A stretch of DNA of 64,000 nt from Physcomitrium patens (taxonomy: Eukaryota > Streptophyta > Bryopsida > Funariales > Funariaceae). The notes under the pieces are model-generated. The model did not search any database. It saw nothing but the letters and a program-made list of their open reading frames with translations, and was not told the origin of the DNA. Made by a program: the position numbers and the translations under genes. Below, one piece after another: positions 47,022 to 57,500 of this stretch (position 1 is the stretch's first letter; every line of letters begins with the position of its first letter). The DNA is taken from positions 8,303,176-8,367,175 of the forward strand of contig NC_037253.1 of NCBI RefSeq assembly GCF_000002425.4, given 5' to 3'.

Positions 47022-47580
47022 TGTCATTGACATGAACTAAAAGATAATACATAAACCAATGAAATCCATATCAAAGAAAAAGTGACAAAATAGAAATAAA
47101 GAAGTATGTATATTAAAAATAAACTTGAATGGCTTATTGCCAAAAGATAAGAAAACTTGAGACTCTTCAAACCAGACTAGAAGCAAGAAAGGAGTTGACA
47201 AGAGTAAAGAAGGCTTCACTCTTGTCTTTATATATACTATATATCTAGGGGATATGTGGCAATGTTCTATAGTACCTCCAATATGTGTTGACTTTGTAGG
47301 ATACATGCCTTGACTTACAAGGTAAGTTTTTCTACGTGTGGGTAATATAATTAGCTTGGTCTTCAAGCTAACAACATTTGTGGCACATGGCTAACTTGTT
47401 GACCACGTTTTCGACCCAAAAAATCAATTAAAGATACCTATAAAGTCAAAGTAATATTTATAAAGCTTCTAAAAAGCTTTCATTGAAGATATTATAGAAT
47501 TAATTTACTTTTATCTACTTCTATTTACTTCTACTTATTTATATACGTAATTACTAGCTTATATGTGTATGTCCATAACA
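47022..47580 (-). mobile_element. Family A solo LTR
   Basis: 559 bp in minus orientation: plus strand starts TGTCATTGACATGAACT and ends ATGTCCATAACA, the reverse complement of the family A LTR ends. Flanked by TTATA on both sides with no internal sequence, so it is a product of LTR-LTR recombination after insertion. The inverted-repeat arms and CACTCTTGTC-type start are present with one mismatch near 47187-47218. Confidence 0.85.
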
Positions 47581-47585
47581 TTATA
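47581..47585. repeat. Target site duplication TTATA (right)
   Basis: Pairs with 47017-47021. Confidence 0.75.
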
Positions 47586-48857
47586 CGTGGGATGTAAGAT
47601 CATCAAATCTAACTTACAAGGCTTAAGGAGAAGACTTCTACAACAAGTTCAAAGGATATTTTTAAGTAAAGGTATGTACAAAGATGTATATGGTGTAATG
47701 ATAATTTTTATTTTTAAAAAGATTATGGTAAATTCAATGAAATAGTGCAACAATGTATTTTTTTTGAAAAGATGGAAAGGGAATGTTGAAGGATATTTAT
47801 AATCTTCTTTAAATCAACTTTGGTAAAAGAGGTATGAAAGCATTGATTAAGAATTATTTTGCTACTTATAGAGTTCTAGCAATAGAAGCTTCAAATTGTA
47901 GTACTAAGATAGATGATAGTGATAAAAAAAGAATTTTCTAAAAACATTGTAGAAAGTGAAATTTGGTCTTTTGTTATTTTTATAATACAAAAAAAAAGAT
48001 GCCATGGAAAGCATTGTTGAGAACTACTACTACAATTTGTACAGCAATAGATTGGGAGGATTCTTTGCAAGCTTTGTTAGTGCATGCCTATATTTTTAAA
48101 AACCAATATAAAGCTTTAATAGAAGAGAAGAAGAAATAAGATTCTGAAGATATAAGAAAAAGTAATATTTCCAAAAAATAAACTCAAAGAGATAAGGCTT
48201 GTGATATGGCTTCACAAGAATTATTGATAGAGGCTGCTTTGACAACATTGAAAGAAAAATCAAAAGATATAAGAAATCAAGATAAGTCATCAATATACAA
48301 ACTACTCTCTTATATTGAGGCAGCAATAGATTTAAAGAAGGTACTTGCGGAATGTGTGCTCAATGCGAAGGTTGAGTTCACATTGAAGGAGATTTTAGAA
48401 ATTATAAAGAATTTTTTTTTTGATGTCATTATTAAAAATATTAAATAAAAGAGGCAATTAATAGCAAAATTTGAATTAAATTATATTATTAATGCATATG
48501 AGCTCTCATTTATGCTTCAAAATTTTATTTTTTAATTTTTTCTTATTTTATGATAATTAAACATGTTAGATTAGGATTTATATAAGTAGAATCTAGTTTT
48601 ATTAAATTTTGAGGATTGTAACCTTTGATAGTATAAATCCTAGTCCGATTCGTTGAGTTAGGTTAATTAAGACCAAAATGATAAGGATTAAAAAATTAGA
48701 ATAGTAATTTGGTTAGTTTTAATAATTTAGAGGTTGTTAGTCATTGCTATAAGGATTGATTGAGAGCCTATGAGTTCACCTACAATCATTTCATATGATT
48801 TAGAGTGAATTAGAATTAAAAAAATTTAAAAGATTTAGTGAAGTTTAGCAATAATGG

Positions 48858-50449
48858 TGTTGTATTATGTGGCATTTGGCTTGAGAATGCATCGGGCAGC
48901 TGGTTGTGGAAGATAAAAGGAAAATTGTAACAACAAGTCCTAACAATTCTAACAGATTTTTAATTAAATTATAATTAAAGAGTAGCAAATACAATCAAAT
49001 ATCAATCAAATTCAATTGAAATTTCAAAAAAACTATTAAAGAAACATAAAGAATTCTTAGAGACCATTTTAAGAAATCATAAAAAAACAAAATAGAAATT
49101 AAAAAACAAATATATTAAAATATAAATCTTAATAAAATATTAAAATGAAAACCTTAATTAAATCCTATTCAAAACTTAGTCAAATCCTAAATGGTTTTAA
49201 TCAAATTCCAATCAAATCCTAAATAAACCTTAATTAAATCTTAATAAAATCTTAATCAAATCTTAATCAAATCTTAATAAAATCCTAATCAAATCCTAAC
49301 CTTAACCAAATCTTAAATCAATCCAAAATTCTAATCCTAACCAAACCTTAAATCAATCCAAAATCCTTATCCTAATCCTAACCCTAAACCAAATCCAAAT
49401 CAATTCCAAGTAATTCTTATAGTAGATTTAAACATCAATATCTAATGAATGAATTATTGATTTCAACTCAAATTTTGCATACTTCTTAATAATTAAATTG
49501 AAAACAAGCATTAAAAAAAAAATAAAAAATCAGAATTACTAAATAGACAATAACCTCAAAAATGTGCTAAAGTATTGGTCGGCCTCCTTCTCCGACCTAT
49601 ATGCCAATCTCCCAGAGCCAATTATTCTTGATTGAATTGTTACTTAGCATTAAAACTTTACATACTTGTTAGATATCAAGTTGACTATCTCTATAAAAAA
49701 TAATTTGCTTCAATCTAATTGGCAAATTGATAGATATCTAAAAAAACCTCACTAGTTCTCAAAATCCTAAATTTTTAGACCTTAACCTACAAAACCCTTT
49801 ATGCCTTTTAATCTAACTATTTGATCAAATCCAAATTTATAATACACATCAAGCACAACTACTTGGACAAACCTAGAAATTTTCATCTATAAATCTATTT
49901 CCAAACTTACAAAATTCTCCAAAAAGTATCACCCATTTTATTTCACAAATCCAAAATCATCCAAAATAAACCTCAACTTTGTAAAGCTCTTACAAAGTCA
50001 ATACACACATAAATTACTCCAAATCAATGCTCAAAGAAATCTCATCAAGTCAGCTCTGAGATTCTATTTTCTAATTTCCAAAAAAACCCTAGAATCATTG
50101 TTAAGGCTTGGTTTTGTACCTTGGGGTCTGATTTTGACCTTAGTTCAGAACAGGCCCTCTCTAGGTATCAATATCTAGTTTTTCTAGATAATTTTTGCTA
50201 ATATTTATTCGTAGCTTCTTCCTAAAGATGTTTATATCATTTATTTTTCCAATCTATTTTTTTTTTCTTTAATTTTGATCCTACAAAGTAAATAGAACTT
50301 AATTTTTTCAAAAGGTAATAGTACTACTAAAAGTTTTATTACTTTCTTATCTTTTATCCATATTTTTCTACTCTATCTTTTCACTTGATTTTTCTATTAT
50401 ATGATCTATATTATTACCTTTTTCCATATAGTTGTGTTACAACACGACA
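48858..50449 (-). repeat. B-like LTR (minus orientation)
   Basis: About 1.59 kb. The plus strand begins TGTTGTATTATGTGGCATTTGGC, and the segment GAGAATGCATCGGGCAGCTGG parallels the B1 LTR end (9371-9395). It ends GTTGTGTTACAACACGACA, paralleling the B1 LTR start. The interior has the minisatellite block (49130-49400) and a GACCTTAGTTCAG region like B1 10300. No target duplication seen. It interrupts the B5 element between gag and protease. Confidence 0.6.
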
Positions 50450-52100
50450 ACAATTTTGAAGATTTTTCTTCAACTTCAATAAATCCAAGCAACAAAGTAG
50501 TTTTTTCTAATTAATACAGGCTTTCAAATGCAATTGCAGCATAGGATTTACCCCATGGAGTGAAGAAAACAAGATCAACACCTTCTACTCCAACATACAA
50601 GTGAAGCAATAAAATTTTTATTTTTGAAGGATTTTGCAATAATTCCTAAAATCTGTAGAAGTAAAAAATTTCATAAAAATTACAAATAAACATAGATAGA
50701 GGCATGTAAGTAGCATTTTTAGCATAAAAAGATGTTTTGAACATAATGGTGAAGTTAGATTTACCAAAAATGAATTTTTTGACCACTTACAATAGCCATT
50801 TGTTGTGGTAAAAAAATTAACTTTTGGGTGAATGAAAGCCATAGATTTAGATTAGGAATCTTAGAAATTAAGGATGGAGATGCAACCACCCTTCTATAAG
50901 TCTCTACTTAATTGTATAAGAGAGGCTTAGTTTTCCAAGCCATCTCTCTCTCCTCTTTTAGTGAAGAGCAAAGCCATCCCAAAATTTGGCCAAAAATCCT
51001 AATCTTAATTTTATTTAGATTTTAAAATCTCATTGTGAACTTTGTAGGTTGATGTGTATAAAGTTTTAGTCGTGAATGATAGTCATTGGATTTTAAAACA
51101 TGCTTCATTGTCGTAGATAGCTCCCTTGGCCTCCTAAGTACCCCAAGGGTTTCAAGAGCCTTGGATTTCCATCAATCAGTCATTTAGCTTTTTTATTTTT
51201 GTGTAAAACTCCTTGCGGTTTTAGCTTTTGATGTTATCTTTTCAACAAGGTAAGGTTCCCTGAATTTGGAGTTGAATTGAATTTTTGGTGAAATTTTGAA
51301 TGTGAGGAAGTTGACTTCCTTTGCAGTTTGGATCAATCAAGGTTGGGAAGGCATTTCTCAATGCCTTATGGTTGGATTCAATTGAAATTTTGTAAGAATT
51401 GAGCTTTTTAAGCTAGACTTCGAATGGCACAAGTTTTGTTAGATTTGAAGAGAATTTAGATTTTTAGCAAATTTCTAAGTAAATGGGGTGGTCGCCACAG
51501 CAGTTGGGATTATTCAACTTCAAAGGAGCAACTCTCATGATTGGTTAGTAGATTGGAACTAGATTTATTAAAACAGTGGTGTCTTGAAGTTAACCTTGCA
51601 AAAAACTAAGAATAATTCAATTTGGAGCTAGTTACAATTTTTGGCAAATTTTGGAGTAGAAAGGGATTGTTGCCTTCAATCCTTGGATGTTGTCAAGTTA
51701 CCATTGCTTTTACCTCTTTTGTTTTATTTTTACTTTTATCTTCACAGTGACTCATAATCTCTACATTTCAAATTTTTGCTTATAAATTTTAATTTTTAAT
51801 ATTTAATCTTTAATATTCTCACTTTAATTTTTAACTTTTAATTTTAAAAATTTAAATTTAAATTTTAATATTTAATTTTAATTTCTAATTTCAACTTAAA
51901 CATAAGTTTTTATTTTTACTATGAATTAATAGTAATAACTTAATTAATTACTTTTATCATTTTTTCATAATAAATTTTATTAAATATTTTAATTTTATAT
52001 TGATAACCATTGCTTGGAATGCATTAATTTTAATTTAACTACAAATACATACATTTAAATTAACTTTATAATTTCACAATTGAGAGTTCTACTATTCTAC
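50450..52100. other. Unassigned AT-rich DNA
   Basis: Lies between the reversed B-like LTR and the B5 protease remnant. There are short open frames only (such as 50842-50618 minus) with no motif. Prose-like LTR-style sequence at 51000-51700 suggests another unrecognised LTR or leader. Confidence 0.35.
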
Positions 52101-52840
52101 CTCTTGAGGTTGTTGTATAGTATTAATTCCATAGAGTGATGGATTTTGGGCTCATAATGCATGCATGTATGAGAATAAAGAAGATAAATTTGATAATTGT
52201 TACAAAAAATCAATAAGTGAAGGAAAGAGTCATAATCAAAGAATATGTTTTGATGATTAAAGTAATAAAGATGAAGAGGTTTTAAGTCATTATATTCAAA
52301 AGTATTGAGCTAAAGAAACTAAAAAAGCATTGGTAAAGGTTGGTGATATAGATGAGCTGGTTGTTGCTTTGATTGACCATGCTTCTGAAATAAATCTTAT
52401 ATTTAAGGATCTTTATATCAAGTAAAGGTGGCCAATTGATATGGAATATAGATAGGTAATACAAATAGCTAAGAATATACAAAGTTATTTATATGGTATT
52501 TATCCAAATTTAAAAATTCAAAGTGATGACGTTAGAATGGAACAAATTTTTTTTATTCAAGATGCAACATTTTATCTTTTTATTTTAGAAAAACCATATA
52601 TTAGTACAACTTGGATAGAAAAAAAAGTATTTGATGATGATTTAGCTTATATATGAATTTATAATAAAGATGGGAGAAAGGTAGTACAATTTTTGACTAT
52701 GCCTCCAAATTATGAACAAAATTAAGATAAATTGAAGAAAAGTTCATCGTCAAGAATTATTGAAGAATTGAAGGATTTTTGAAGAGTACCACTATTAAGC
52801 AAGATTATAAAAATACAAAAAGAGAGGTATTCTTATAAGA
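52101..52840 (+). pseudogene. B5 retropepsin-like remnant
   Basis: Plus-strand frame from about 52285 reads AKETKKALVKVGDIDELVVALIDHASEINLIFKDLY, then RWPIDMEYR, LYGIYPNLKIQ, DVRMEQIFFIQDATFYLFILEKPYIS and VVQFLTMPPNYEQN with four stops. ALIDHASEIN aligns with a retropepsin active site (D-x-G with the Gly lost), and FFIQD...ILGkPYI is the usual protease end. It continues upstream in broken frames and is interrupted at 52846 by the young family A element, resuming at 59184. Confidence 0.55.
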
Positions 52841-52845
52841 TGTAG
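52841..52845. repeat. Target site duplication TGTAG (left) of the young family A element
   Basis: TGTAG at 52841-52845 and again at 59179-59183. Confidence 0.95.
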
Positions 52846-53167
52846 TGTCACGGACATACATATAATTACCTATATGAATAGATAAAAGTATGTAAAAGTA
52901 GGTTAATTGTGTAATATCTTCTAGAGAAGCTTCTTAGAAGCTTCATAGACGCTGCTTTGACTTTATAGGAGTCTATAGTTGACTTTTAGGTTAGAAACTT
53001 GGTCAACAAGTTAGCCATGTGCCACGCATGTTGGAAGCTTAAAGAACAAGCTAACTACGTGGTCCATCCATAGAAAACTTGCCTTGCAAGCAAAGGCATG
53101 TGGCCTAGAAAGTCAACATATATTGGAGGTCTTATAGAACATCGCCACGTGGCTTCTAGTTAGATAG

Positions 53168-53176
53168 TATATATAG
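53168..53176 (+). promoter_or_regulatory. LTR promoter TATA box
   Basis: TATATATAG. The base 30-31 nt downstream is C53198/A53199, the first bases of CACTCTTGTCAA, which is the predicted transcript start from independent reasoning (complement of the primer site). The same spacing is seen in subfamily A2 (TATATG at 6332, CACTCTTGTCAA at 6361). Confidence 0.7.
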
Positions 53177-53180
53177 AGGC

Positions 53181-53204
53181 AAGAGTGAAGCCCTCTTCAC
53201 TCTT
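53181..53204 (+). promoter_or_regulatory. Inverted repeat spanning the U3/R boundary
   Basis: Arms AAGAGTGAAG (53181-53190) and CTTCACTCTT (53195-53204), perfect over 10 bp with loop CCCT. The loop differs in other copies (CATT at 23190, CCTT at 6354) while the arms stay the same, so the structure is conserved. In the 3' end of the RNA (U3-R) it would fold as a hairpin; in the 5' end (R-U5) only the right arm is present. Confidence 0.75.
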
Positions 53205-53377
53205 GTCAACTCCTTTCTTGCTTCTAGTCTAGTTTCAAGGGTCTCTAGTTTTCTTGTATTTTGGCAATAGCCATTCCAGTTTCTTTCTTAATATACATAT
53301 TTCTATTTTGTCCTATTTCTTTTTGAGAAAAGTCTCACTTACTCTTTAGCTTTCATCGAGTTCTTGTCCTTAACAGA

Positions 53378-53389
53378 TTGACAAGAGTG
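53378..53389 (+). promoter_or_regulatory. Candidate self-primer binding site
   Basis: TTGACAAGAGTG, separated from the LTR end by GA. It is the exact reverse complement of CACTCTTGTCAA at 53198-53209, where the transcript is predicted to begin. This is the arrangement of the Tf1/sushi group, where the first 11 nt of the RNA are cut off and prime minus-strand synthesis. No plant tRNA 3' end fits this position. Confidence 0.75.
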
Positions 53390-53587
53390 CACTTACAATA
53401 TCAGAGCTTTGTCTTTTCTTGATTAAGAGTGGATTACCCCTTTTTCTTGATAAGACATAAGCGCATTAGAAGTTGCGGATTACCCTCTTTTAAACTGATA
53501 TTGTTCTTAGTATTTTCTTTGTTATCAATTCCTCTCTTCTATTTGTTTTGAGCGTTGTTAGACATCTTCTCTTTTCTAAGTGCTACT
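53390..53587 (+). other. Family A leader
   Basis: Non-coding leader before gag, about 200 nt. Contains TATCAGAGCT at 53399-53408, matching ten bases of the initiator-tRNA-Met primer site of many plant elements but 23 nt inside. Likely holds packaging signals; not demonstrated. Confidence 0.5.
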
Positions 53588-54595
53588 ATGGCAGAGCTTG
53601 TTGAAATGAAGAGTGCAATGGCACAGATGCAAGAACAATTGAGGAAGTTAATGCTTGCGATGCATCAACTCAATTTACCACCACAAGGAGCAACAAGAAT
53701 GGTAGGAAGTGAAGATATAGAGATGATTGGGGCTGCTTCAACATCTGCACCAAACCATATCCCTTCTCCCAGAATGGAACACCCTTCGAGTGTTAGAGAA
53801 CCGAGAGTTGCCTTGCCCGAGAAGTTTGATGGTACCAGATCCAAGTTTCGAGGATTCATCAATCAGGTCCAACTAGTGATTGAACTTCAACCCCAGAGCT
53901 ATCCAACTCCAGGGTCACAAGTAAGATTCATTGGTACACTTCTTTCAGGTTCAGCATTGTCATGGTTTTCATCTTTTCTTGAACGACGAGATCCAATATT
54001 GGATAATCTGGAGGCTTTTTTGGCGGAGTTTCGATCCATGTTTGGAGAACATGATGCAATTCGTGTTGCAACCAACAAGATCCGTATTTTGCGACAAGGC
54101 AATCGATCAGTAACATTATATGCTTCGTAATTTCGACAACTTGCAACTGATATCAAGTGGGATGATGTCGCACTTGTGAGTCAATTTCTCTACGGATTAC
54201 AATATGAGGTAAAGAAATTGATGCTTAATTTACCTGATCCTCAAACATTGAGTCAAGCAATTGACTTTGCTGTGAAGTGCGACAATCGACTTTTTGAATT
54301 TCGATCCGAGAGTCGCACAAGTGGGCCTCAACGTTACTACAATTCAATGGCAACACCGATGTCTCCTCAACACATACCTTCAGAAGTAGAGGATATGCAA
54401 ATTGATGCGGTACGTTTCAAACCTCTTACTGAGCAAGAAAAGTCTCGTCGTCGACAAGAAGGATTGTGCTTATATTGTGGAGAACCTAAGCACACTGCTC
54501 AACATTGTCCAAAGAAGCGACGTAACTACAAAATGAGGAGTACGGCTGTCAAAGAAGACAGTATGTCGGAAAATGAGTACGTCCAGCTACAATAG
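53588..54595 (+). pseudogene. gag: Family A gag (one nonsense mutation)
   Basis: 335 codons from ATG 53588 (MAELVEMKSAMAQMQEQL) to TAG 54593-54595. An in-frame ATG at 53555 would add 11 residues, but the start at 53588 is the one conserved in copy A1 (23592). Residues 1-30 are a coiled segment. Around 73-165 lies the retrotransposon Gag capsid domain (FDGTRSKFRGFINQVQLVIELQP, RFIGTLLSGSALSWFSSFLE). A CCHC zinc knuckle is at residues 294-307 (C294-X2-C297-X4-H302-X4-C307), followed by a basic tail. Codon 181 is TAA (54128-54130), one C-to-T step from CAA and otherwise in frame on both sides. Gag builds the particle and binds RNA. Confidence 0.93.
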
Positions 54596-57500
54596 GGACC
54601 GTGCGGCTGGAATCTTGTACAACTTCTAATAAAGGTCCTATCTTCTCCTCAGAACCATCTCCTTGTTTTATAATAGATGTGCGTTTAGGACCTAATAATT
54701 ACAAAGCCTTTGCCTTGGTAGATTCAGGAGCCTCATCTTGTTTTTTAGATGAAGAATTTGCTAGATGTCATAGAATATCATTAATACAAAAAACTAAACC
54801 TGTACACGTAGAAGTCATAGATGGTCGTCCGTTGTCTTCTGGAGATGTAACTCACGAAACACTTCCTGTAGATGTAGTAATAAATGGTCATAGTAGTTGC
54901 ATAATTTTTAATATAATTAGATCTCCCTCTAATCCAGTAATTTTAGGCTTATCATGGTTAGAAAAGTATAATCCTCGAATAGATTGGATTTCTCGTAAAC
55001 TTGATTTTTCTCAGAGCATTAGTAACAGTTCTATTAACCAAGTAAAAAACCATGAGTCTAGTATAGTAAAACTCACACCTATAGGTGCAAAAGCATTTAT
55101 AGACGCAGCAAAAGAAGGATCAACTTTTGCTATTTATGCTGCACGTATTTTTGAAAACGTAAAGACTTCAAGTGGCATTCCAAGTCAATATCAGGATTAT
55201 CAAGACGTTTTTGAGAAAAAGAATGCAGATATTCTTCCTGAGCATCGCCTATACGATTGTTCAATCGATCTCAAGGAAGGAACTCAGCCACCATTTGGAC
55301 CAATTTACAGTTTTTTGCAAGATGAGATGGCTGAACTCAAGACATATATTGACGAGAATTTAGCGAAGAATTTCATACGCCATTCAAAATCTCCAGCAGG
55401 AGCTCCAATTTTATTCGTAAAGAAAAAAGATGGATCTTTACGAATGTGTGTTGACTATCGAGGACTCAACAAGATCACAATCAAGAACAGGTATCCATTA
55501 CCTTTGATATCAGGACTCCTTGACCAGTTAAATCAAGCTAAGATCTATACAAAAATAGATCTAAGAGGAGCATATAATCTAGTACGGATCAAAGAAGGAG
55601 ATGAATGGAAGACTGCGTTTCGAACCAGGTACGGGCATTTTGAATATAATGTCATGCCTTTTGGACTCACGAATGCACCAACTGCTTTTCAACATCTCAT
55701 GAATGATGTATTTCGTGAATTCTTAGACAATTTTGTCGTCTGCTACCTAGACGATATCCTGATTTATTCTAAGAATGTTGAAGAACATGAAATACATGTT
55801 TGTCAAGTATTACAAAAACTCAGAGATTCAGGATTGTACGCCAAGATGGAAAAGTGTGTATTTCACACTACTCAAGTTGACTTTTTAGGATACATCATTT
55901 CAAATGATGGTCTTATGATGGATTCTAAGAAAGTCCAAACAATCATGGATTGGAAGATTCCAAAGACTGTAAGAGATGTCCAATGTTTCTTGGGATTTGC
56001 CAATTACTATCGGATCTTCATCAAAGACTTCTCACGAGTTGCAGCTCCACTTACATGCTTGACTAGTAAAGATAAATTCCAATGGAATCAAGAAGCGGAA
56101 GCAGCATTTGAAGCCTTGAAGACATCGTTTGTCTCTACACCAGTCTTATATCGTGTTGACTTTTCCAAGGCATTTTTTATGGAAACAGATGCATCGGATT
56201 TTGCCTTGGGTGCAGTTTTATCACAAATGGGAACAGATGACAAACTTCATCCGATAGCTTTTCATTCAAGAAAATTCTCAGCAGCCGAGATCAATTATGA
56301 GATCCACGATAAAGAACTTCTTGCGATCATGGATTCCTTTCAAGAATGGCGTCATTATCTAGAAGGCGCTTCTAGTCCAGTCACTGTGTATACAGATCAC
56401 AAGAACCTCGAGTATTTCATGTCAGCACGCTTGTTGAATCGTCGTCAAGCTCGTTGGAGTATGTCTTTGTCAAGATTCGAGTTCATTATCACTTATCGGC
56501 CAGGAAAACAACAAGGTTTGTCCGATGCCCTATCTAGACGTTCTTATTTTGCACCAAAAGAAGGAGATGCAACTTTTGAGCAACAAAGAACGGTCCTCTT
56601 GAAACCGGAGCAATTTCATCTCCAAGCAGTGAAATCAACATTGACTGTTGATTCAACTTTTCTCAAGCAAATCTAGTCCAGTATGTCCTCAGACCCTCTT
56701 GTTCATGATATCGAGAATAATTCTTCCAAGTCTCATGATTCTTCTAAGTTCGAGTTCAAGAATAATCTATTATATTTTGAAGGACGCCTATATGTTCCAG
56801 AAGGAAAAGCACGTTTGCGTGTTCTTCAAGCACGTCATGACTTTCCAGCAGCAGGGCACTTTGGATATAATAAGACTTTGGAACTCATATCAAGAGATTT
56901 TTGGTGGCCACAAATGTGGAAGTCAGTCAAAGACTTTGTACAATCATGTGATATTTGTTCAAGATCAAAAATTCCTCGACATCGACCTTACAGACTTCTT
57001 CAGCCATTACCTATACCAGAACAACCATGGTCTTCTGTTTCTATGGATTTCATCACAGATCTTCCAAACTCAAGATCTTATGATTCTATATTTGTGATAG
57101 TAGATCGTTTCACCAAGATGGCACATTTTATGCCATGTACAAAATCTATCACAGGTGAAGAAATAGCTAAGCTTTTCATTGATAATATCTATCGCTATCA
57201 TGGATTACCTAAAGATATCATATCGGATAGGGGAACTCAATTTGTGTCAAGATTCTGGGGGACCCTTTTCAAGATTTTAAAAGTGGACATAAAGCTATCT
57301 TCGGCTTTCCATCCTCAAACTGATGGACAAACAGAGCGCGTAAACCAAGTCTTGGAGCAGTATTTAAGGTGTACTATCAACTACCAACAAGATGATTGGA
57401 TAACCCTTCTGCCATTGGCAGAGTTTGCTTATAATAATACGGTACATTCTTCCACGCAACAAATACCTTTCTTTGCCAATTATGGCTATCATCCACGACT

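Larger units (their letters stand above)
46590..48480 (+). pseudogene. B5 gag remnant, interrupted by a solo LTR
   Basis: Two blocks at 46590-47021 and 47581-48480. The first contains charged coiled stretches (QEKLEILIKDKKKVEELMTK-like). The second contains SEIWSFVIFYNTKKKMPWKALLRTTTTICTAIDWEDSLQALLVHAY and, in the 80-codon frame 48206-48448, KSSIYKLLSYIEAAIDLKKVLAECVLNAKVEFTLKEILEI. The Asp-aligned linker ending near 48460 is followed, after an insertion, by the protease at 52270. Structural polyprotein region of a B-like element; family identity is inferred. Confidence 0.45.
52846..53375 (+). repeat. Family A 5' LTR (young copy)
   Basis: Starts TGTCACGGACATAC, ends CCTTAACA. U3 is about 52846-53198, R begins near 53199, and U5 ends at 53375. 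Contains the TATA box, the inverted repeat and the predicted transcript start described separately. Confidence 0.95.

Noticed and set aside
49120-49400. Telomere-like CCCTAAA/TCCTAACC phrases
   Set aside because: Only one or two true CCCTAAA units occur. The block is a degenerate GATTTRG-type minisatellite internal to an LTR and matches 46080-46555, so it is not an interstitial telomere.
53396-53408. tRNA-iMet primer site as the main primer site of family A
   Set aside because: It lies 20 nt or more inside the leader, lacks the TGG start that must pair with the tRNA CCA end, and is absent from A2, whereas the self-complementary site is adjacent to the LTR in all copies. Kept as a low-interest observation.
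53665-54156. Minus-strand and +1-frame open stretches inside family A gag and pol (also 55172-55363, 56648-57097, 57377-57652, 58177-58425)
   Set aside because: Shadows of well-supported gag, pol and orfX frames.
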